Shown: positions 24,304 through 27,541 of the stretch, in pieces
How the letters are laid out: every line of letters begins with the position of its first letter
Numbering within the stretch: the stretch's first letter is position 1
From: OMIS01 sp044350895
Lineage (GTDB): Bacteria; Patescibacteriota; Microgenomatia; UBA1400; PJMF01
DNA length: 27,541 bases
Assembly: GCA_044350895.1 (NCBI GenBank)
Contig: JBILGT010000020.1
Coordinates: forward strand, 1 to 27,541
Direction of reading: 5' to 3'
Made by a program: the position numbers and the translations under genes
Notes under the pieces: model-generated
The model's input: only the letters and a program-made list of their open reading frames with translations
What the model was told of the DNA's origin: nothing
The model's database searches: none

Positions 24304-24735
24304 ATGCACCCAACTCCTCTCCAACCCTCAGACTCAACGATTCGACTCCCCTTTTTCTCTGCTGGGGTGAGTGCGGGCTTTCCCAGTCCAGCTGATGATT
24401 ATATAGAAATGGGAATTGATATTAATAAACTGTTGATACAGCACCCCTCGGCTACGTTTGTTGTTCAGGCAGCGGGAAGTTCTATGGTAGAGGCTGGTAT
24501 CTTGCATGGCGATTTGCTGGTCGTAGATCGCAGTCTCAACCCAAAGGAACACGATATTGTGGTGGCATATTATGGTAATGAATTTTTGGTCAAACGACTG
24601 GCAAAACGAGGTACCAACTATTATTTATTAGCGGAGAATCGGCACTTTGCCTTTACTCCAGTGCAGGTCACAGAAGACGTTACTATCTGGGGTGTCGTCA
24701 GTGCTGTAGTCAGAACCCTGACAACAAAACCATAA
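24304..24735 (+). CDS. umuD: UmuD-like self-cleaving subunit of translesion polymerase
   Basis: A 143-residue S24-family protein that aligns with E. coli UmuD almost without gaps. The catalytic Ser60 lies in GSSM and Lys97 in VKRL, at the E. coli positions. The segment GFPSPADDYIE and the LLIQHPSATF stretch are typical. Self-cleavage in E. coli UmuD occurs at Cys24-Gly25; here the pair is Ala24-Gly25, the pair cut in LexA. Cleavage stimulated by RecA filaments would give UmuD', which activates UmuC. The ATG at 24304 was chosen because an upstream extension would have no family counterpart and would run into the divergent gene. The stop is 7 nt before umuC. Confidence 0.94.
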   Translation: MHPTPLQPSDSTIRLPFFSAGVSAGFPSPADDYIEMGIDINKLLIQHPSATFVVQAAGSSMVEAGILHGDLLVVDRSLNPKEHDIVVAYYGNEFLVKRLAKRGTNYYLLAENRHFAFTPVQVTEDVTIWGVVSAVVRTLTTKP

Positions 24736-24742
24736 GGGTTTC

Positions 24743-26026
24743 ATGCAAAAAATATTTGCACTCGTCGACTGCAATAACTTTTATGTTTCTTGTGAACGCG
24801 CATTCAATCCTTCATTGGAAGGTCGTCCTGTCGTGGTGCTTTCCAGCAATGATGGCTGCTGTGTTTCCCGTTCCGACGAAGCTAAAGAACTGGGAGTCCC
24901 AATGGGTATCCCCCTGTTCAAGATTAAAGATCTGGTACACCAACATAAAATTGTAGTGCTTTCCTCCAACTATGAACTGTATGCTGATATGTCAGCTCGG
25001 GTAATGAATTTACTTGAAACATTCATTTCTCAGATTGAGTACTACTCTGTGGATGAAGCATTCTTACCACTTCCCTATGGAACAACTGAAACCTATGAAA
25101 AACTTGGTGAAGAGATGCGTTTGGCCATAAAAAAGCAAACCGGGATTCCTGTTTCCATTGGCATTGGTCCTACTCGAACTCTTGCTAAAGTAGCCAATGA
25201 ACTGGCACGCCACAATCCACTCTTTGGTGGTGTGTTTAGTTTTGTGGGCATGCAGCAAAAACAAATCGACTCGTACCTGCAGCTGCTCCCTGTAGAAGAT
25301 GTGTGGGGTATCGGGCGCAAATCTGCGCTGGTTCTCAAAAAAATTAGAATCAACACAGCATATGACATTACTACTGCAAGTGAAGCTGTCTTACGCAAGT
25401 ATCTCAAAGTAATGGGAGCGCGCACCCGACTGGAATTACTCGGCACTTCATGTCTCTCATTTTCTGAGTTGAGAAATCCTAAAAAAGGGATTTGTTCGAC
25501 TCGCTCATTTGGAAAAAAAATAACCAATCTACAGTTCTTGGAGGAAGCAGTTTCCACATACATTGATACTGCCTGCAACAAATTACGTAAACAAAAATCT
25601 GTCGCACGTTATCTGACAGTCCACATTCGTTCAAGTTACTTTTCCAAAACGCAGGAATACGTGAGCGCCAGCAAAACTATTGCACTACCTATTGCCACCA
25701 GTTACACACCTACCTTTATCTCCTCTGGAATTGCTCTGCTTCGACAAATATACCAGCCTGGAGTGGAGTACGCTAAAGCAGGCGTCTATCTCACTGAGAT
25801 TACTCAGGCTGCAGCTGTACAACAACACCTGCTCAACCCAGAGCTCAATTCCCAACTTGTGGTAACGGCAAAAGTGAGTAGTTCAGTAGATGAAATTAGA
25901 AAAAAATTTGGCAATAAAAGTCTCATCTTTGGCTCAATGGGTATTACAAAAAATTGGTTGGTGCGATCTGAGCATCGCACTCCTCGCTACACTACAAAAC
26001 TCTCAGAAGTTCTTACCGCCCGTTAG
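24743..26026 (+). CDS. umuC: Y-family DNA polymerase V catalytic subunit UmuC
   Basis: A 427-residue error-prone polymerase that copies past DNA lesions. Metal-binding residues are present: Asp9 in LVDCNNFY and Asp104-Glu105 in YSVDEAF. Tyr14 matches the steric-gate Tyr11 of E. coli UmuC. GIGPTRTLAKVAN and the helix-hairpin-helix PVEDVWGIGRKSA follow, then the little-finger and UmuC C-terminal domains. The length matches E. coli (422). The closing residues lack an obvious beta-clamp motif of the QLNLF type. AAGGG just before the ATG gives a good ribosome site, and umuD is 7 nt upstream, so the two are one operon. A T8 run follows the stop with only a poor stem before it. Confidence 0.96.
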   Translation: MQKIFALVDCNNFYVSCERAFNPSLEGRPVVVLSSNDGCCVSRSDEAKELGVPMGIPLFKIKDLVHQHKIVVLSSNYELYADMSARVMNLLETFISQIEYYSVDEAFLPLPYGTTETYEKLGEEMRLAIKKQTGIPVSIGIGPTRTLAKVANELARHNPLFGGVFSFVGMQQKQIDSYLQLLPVEDVWGIGRKSALVLKKIRINTAYDITTASEAVLRKYLKVMGARTRLELLGTSCLSFSELRNPKKGICSTRSFGKKITNLQFLEEAVSTYIDTACNKLRKQKSVARYLTVHIRSSYFSKTQEYVSASKTIALPIATSYTPTFISSGIALLRQIYQPGVEYAKAGVYLTEITQAAAVQQHLLNPELNSQLVVTAKVSSSVDEIRKKFGNKSLIFGSMGITKNWLVRSEHRTPRYTTKLSEVLTAR

Positions 26027-26061
26027 AGATTTTTTTTGCTGTCACACAGCCTCAGCAGTAG

Positions 26062-26583
26062 CTATGAATGCTGAGATCGATAGTACAGATAGTATCCGCC
26101 TGCCCCCAGGAGGATACTACTACTTATAAATACAACAATGTTTGTAAATGATGAGGAAGCATTTGCTGTCTGTGGAAGTGACGAATTCACGCTGATACTC
26201 TGTTCTACAGCGAATGGTGTAAATAACTGAGGATTACTTTTGGAAGCGCCGGTAAAACGAAGTTTGTACTGGCCAGCTTGCTTAAATGTGTAGTGTAGGC
26301 GAATTGGTGTGACCGTTGAAAGAATATCAATAGTCGTCGCAAGTTGATTATTTTGCCAGACTTCCAACACACAGCCGCAATCAGAAATAGTAAAACCAGT
26401 TGGGTAATTATTGAATTGAATAGTGATTTCAGATTTCTCTCCAGCTACAGGTTTACCACTGAAAGAAAAATTAATTTCCGCTTTTGTGGAGTCATCCATC
26501 ACACTTTCACTCGCAAAAGTAAGTGATGGAAAAATTCCCATCACTACCAAGAACACAACTAAAATAGGATACCTATAATTCAT
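26062..26583 (-). CDS. Secreted or surface protein with LPQTA-like C-terminal anchor
   Basis: A 173-residue protein with an N-terminal signal peptide (hydrophobic 7-20, likely cleavage near TFA-SES at 24). The central part, about 110 residues, looks like a beta-sandwich, with a DCGC pair of cysteines near the middle. The end has LPQTA (136-140), a hydrophobic helix (about 148-167) and a short tail with one Arg. This is the plan of a sortase signal, with Ala instead of Gly at position five and a weakly charged tail; a plain membrane anchor is the alternative. The ATG overlaps the upstream stop as ATGA, so it is coupled to the PTPS-related gene. No sortase gene is in the window. Confidence 0.75.
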   Translation of the reverse strand: MNYRYPILVVFLVVMGIFPSLTFASESVMDDSTKAEINFSFSGKPVAGEKSEITIQFNNYPTGFTISDCGCVLEVWQNNQLATTIDILSTVTPIRLHYTFKQAGQYKLRFTGASKSNPQLFTPFAVEQSISVNSSLPQTANASSSFTNIVVFISSSILLGAGGYYLYYRSQHS

Positions 26584-27541
26584 ACAAATTTCAAATGTCT
26601 TCTTACTTTATTCAGGATATTTTTATTGTGATCAAATGAAAAAAAGAAGGTTATACAAACTGCAAGCAGCATAAGAAAAGAAATGCTATCACTGACAGCA
26701 CGCACTGGAGTTGCTGTAAATTTGATCTCAACAGTGTGCTTACCTGCAGGCACAGCAGCCATAATGCTCCCATTTGCTGATAGAGAAAGTGGAACCTGTT
26801 CACCATCAACCAGTACCTTCCAGCCAGGAAAATCGACTGTCAAAAACTCAATGACTGCTTGATTGGGTGAATTTACCACTATTTGCTTAGTATGCACTTT
26901 GTTCCCTACCACAGTGATCGTGCCAAAACCCTCTGAGAACCGTGCCATTTCACTAACTGGTACCACTGACAAATTGGATGCTGTTTCGGGATTATATTCT
27001 GGCAGTGCATATTTCATTTGTTCACGTATTTGAGCAGGCTCTGTTCCATAGTACTGATTGTCATCAGCTAAGTATGCTTTGGGACGGAAAAATTGGAAGT
27101 TACCTGCTAATATGACAAAAATAAGAATACTAACAAAAATATTTTGCTGCACTTTTTTCTGTACCTGTGAAACTGCAAAACCACTCAACAACGCCACTAA
27201 AAAAGTAGCTACAAGCAACCACCGCCAAGGAAATTGCAACATACTCAAAACTGGAAATGCAGACCAAATTGGCTGTGATCGGGCATTCATCATAAGTAAT
27301 GGCACGAGCGTCACCACAATAAGAAGACCACCAAATACAGCAGATTTTGCTCTAAAAAATTGAAATTTCTTGCGAATAAATGCAACGAGCAAAGTTAAAC
27401 ATGCAGCTACAGCACCAATAAGCTGACCATAACCCAAAAAATATGACATGTCGTTATATGACCATGGTCCGGAATTACCATATCCCCAGTATGGTTTAAT
27501 CAGTTGCTTGATATACACAAAGTGATTGGCGTAGTCAAAAT
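26580..27541 (-). CDS. PTPS-related polytopic membrane protein, 5' end outside window
   Basis: The frame stays open to the right edge, so the N-terminal half is missing; a GTG at 27516-27518 is internal. About 320 residues are visible: an outside loop with NHFVYIKQLI, five or six membrane helices, a MLQFPWRWLL segment, then an outside C-terminal domain with DFPGWKVLVDGEQV and VPAGKHTVEIKF, and a last helix. These match the paralogue at 22559-24229 (DHFVEFGQLL, IQFPWRLLG, YFPGWKILANKKEV), so the complete gene should encode about 600 residues. It would be an envelope glycan enzyme of GT-C type by inference. The stop overlaps the start of the anchored surface protein gene. Confidence 0.8.
   Translation of the reverse strand, partial: FDYANHFVYIKQLIKPYWGYGNSGPWSYNDMSYFLGYGQLIGAVAACLTLLVAFIRKKFQFFRAKSAVFGGLLIVVTLVPLLMMNARSQPIWSAFPVLSMLQFPWRWLLVATFLVALLSGFAVSQVQKKVQQNIFVSILIFVILAGNFQFFRPKAYLADDNQYYGTEPAQIREQMKYALPEYNPETASNLSVVPVSEMARFSEGFGTITVVGNKVHTKQIVVNSPNQAVIEFLTVDFPGWKVLVDGEQVPLSLSANGSIMAAVPAGKHTVEIKFTATPVRAVSDSISFLMLLAVCITFFFSFDHNKNILNKVRRHLKFV

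Noticed and set aside
26027..26061. Terminator between umuC and the convergent gene
   Set aside because: The T8 run (26030-26037) has only a poor stem before it, and the GCTGT/ACAGC hairpin lies on the wrong side of the run for either strand.
1..27541. CRISPR array, tRNA, rRNA, insertion sequence or prophage
   Set aside because: No regularly spaced repeats, cloverleaf sequences, transposase or integrase motifs, or terminal inverted repeats were seen; coding frames fill nearly the whole window.

Overview
The window looks like a chromosome segment of a single-membrane, small-genome bacterium of the Candidate Phyla Radiation (Patescibacteria), most like Microgenomates. This placement is inference. 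It rests on dense, overlapping genes, AT-rich DNA, several large GT-C-like and PTPS-related membrane proteins, a DipZ-type CcdA-thioredoxin fusion, an RND pump with no outer-membrane partner, and a possible sortase-type C-terminal anchor. TGA is used as a stop (for example at 4542-4544, 22559-22561 and 26580-26582), which argues against the TGA=Gly code of Gracilibacteria/Absconditabacteria. There is no rRNA, tRNA, CRISPR array, transposase or phage gene, and no gene-free stretch over 300 bases.

Layout. (1) 71-6861, minus strand: a 141-aa membrane protein, a 638-aa GT-C-like membrane protein, typA/bipA, a membrane-anchored extracytoplasmic protein, a second GT-C-like protein split by a -1 frame change at an A-rich slippery tract, and a short Nudix protein. 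Most are coupled by overlapping stop and start codons. (2) 6887-11404, plus strand: a compact five-gene nucleotide-sugar/glycan operon (RmlC-like cupin, sugar C-methyltransferase, RmlD-like reductase, WecB-like 2-epimerase, family 2 glycosyltransferase), with overlaps of 14, 1, 14 and 1 nt. (3) 11427-12878, minus: zwf. (4) 12939-17747, minus: an RND pump and its membrane-fusion adaptor behind an extended -10 promoter. (5) 17815-18851: a 150-aa membrane protein and a GNAT acetyltransferase, divergently transcribed. (6) 18855-24229, minus: a PTPS-related membrane protein, dipZ, and a roughly 650-aa protein of unknown function that ends in a RelE/ParE-like domain. (7) 24304-26026, plus: umuD-umuC, lying between two paralogous PTPS-related genes on the other strand. 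(8) 26062-27541, minus: the second PTPS-related gene (cut by the window edge) and a secreted or surface protein with an LPQTA-like tail.

How it works together. Much of the window serves the cell envelope: sugar-nucleotide modification, glycan transfer by lipid-linked membrane transferases, export, extracytoplasmic thiol redox chemistry and surface anchoring. umuDC supplies error-prone lesion bypass. zwf can supply NADPH through glucose-6-phosphate oxidation. The points most worth a second look are the giant RelE-like fusion, the dnaX-type slippery frame change in a glycosyltransferase gene, a 14-bp element repeated just upstream of two unrelated genes within a wider pattern of apparently leaderless starts, and an inverted repeat over the predicted umuDC promoter.
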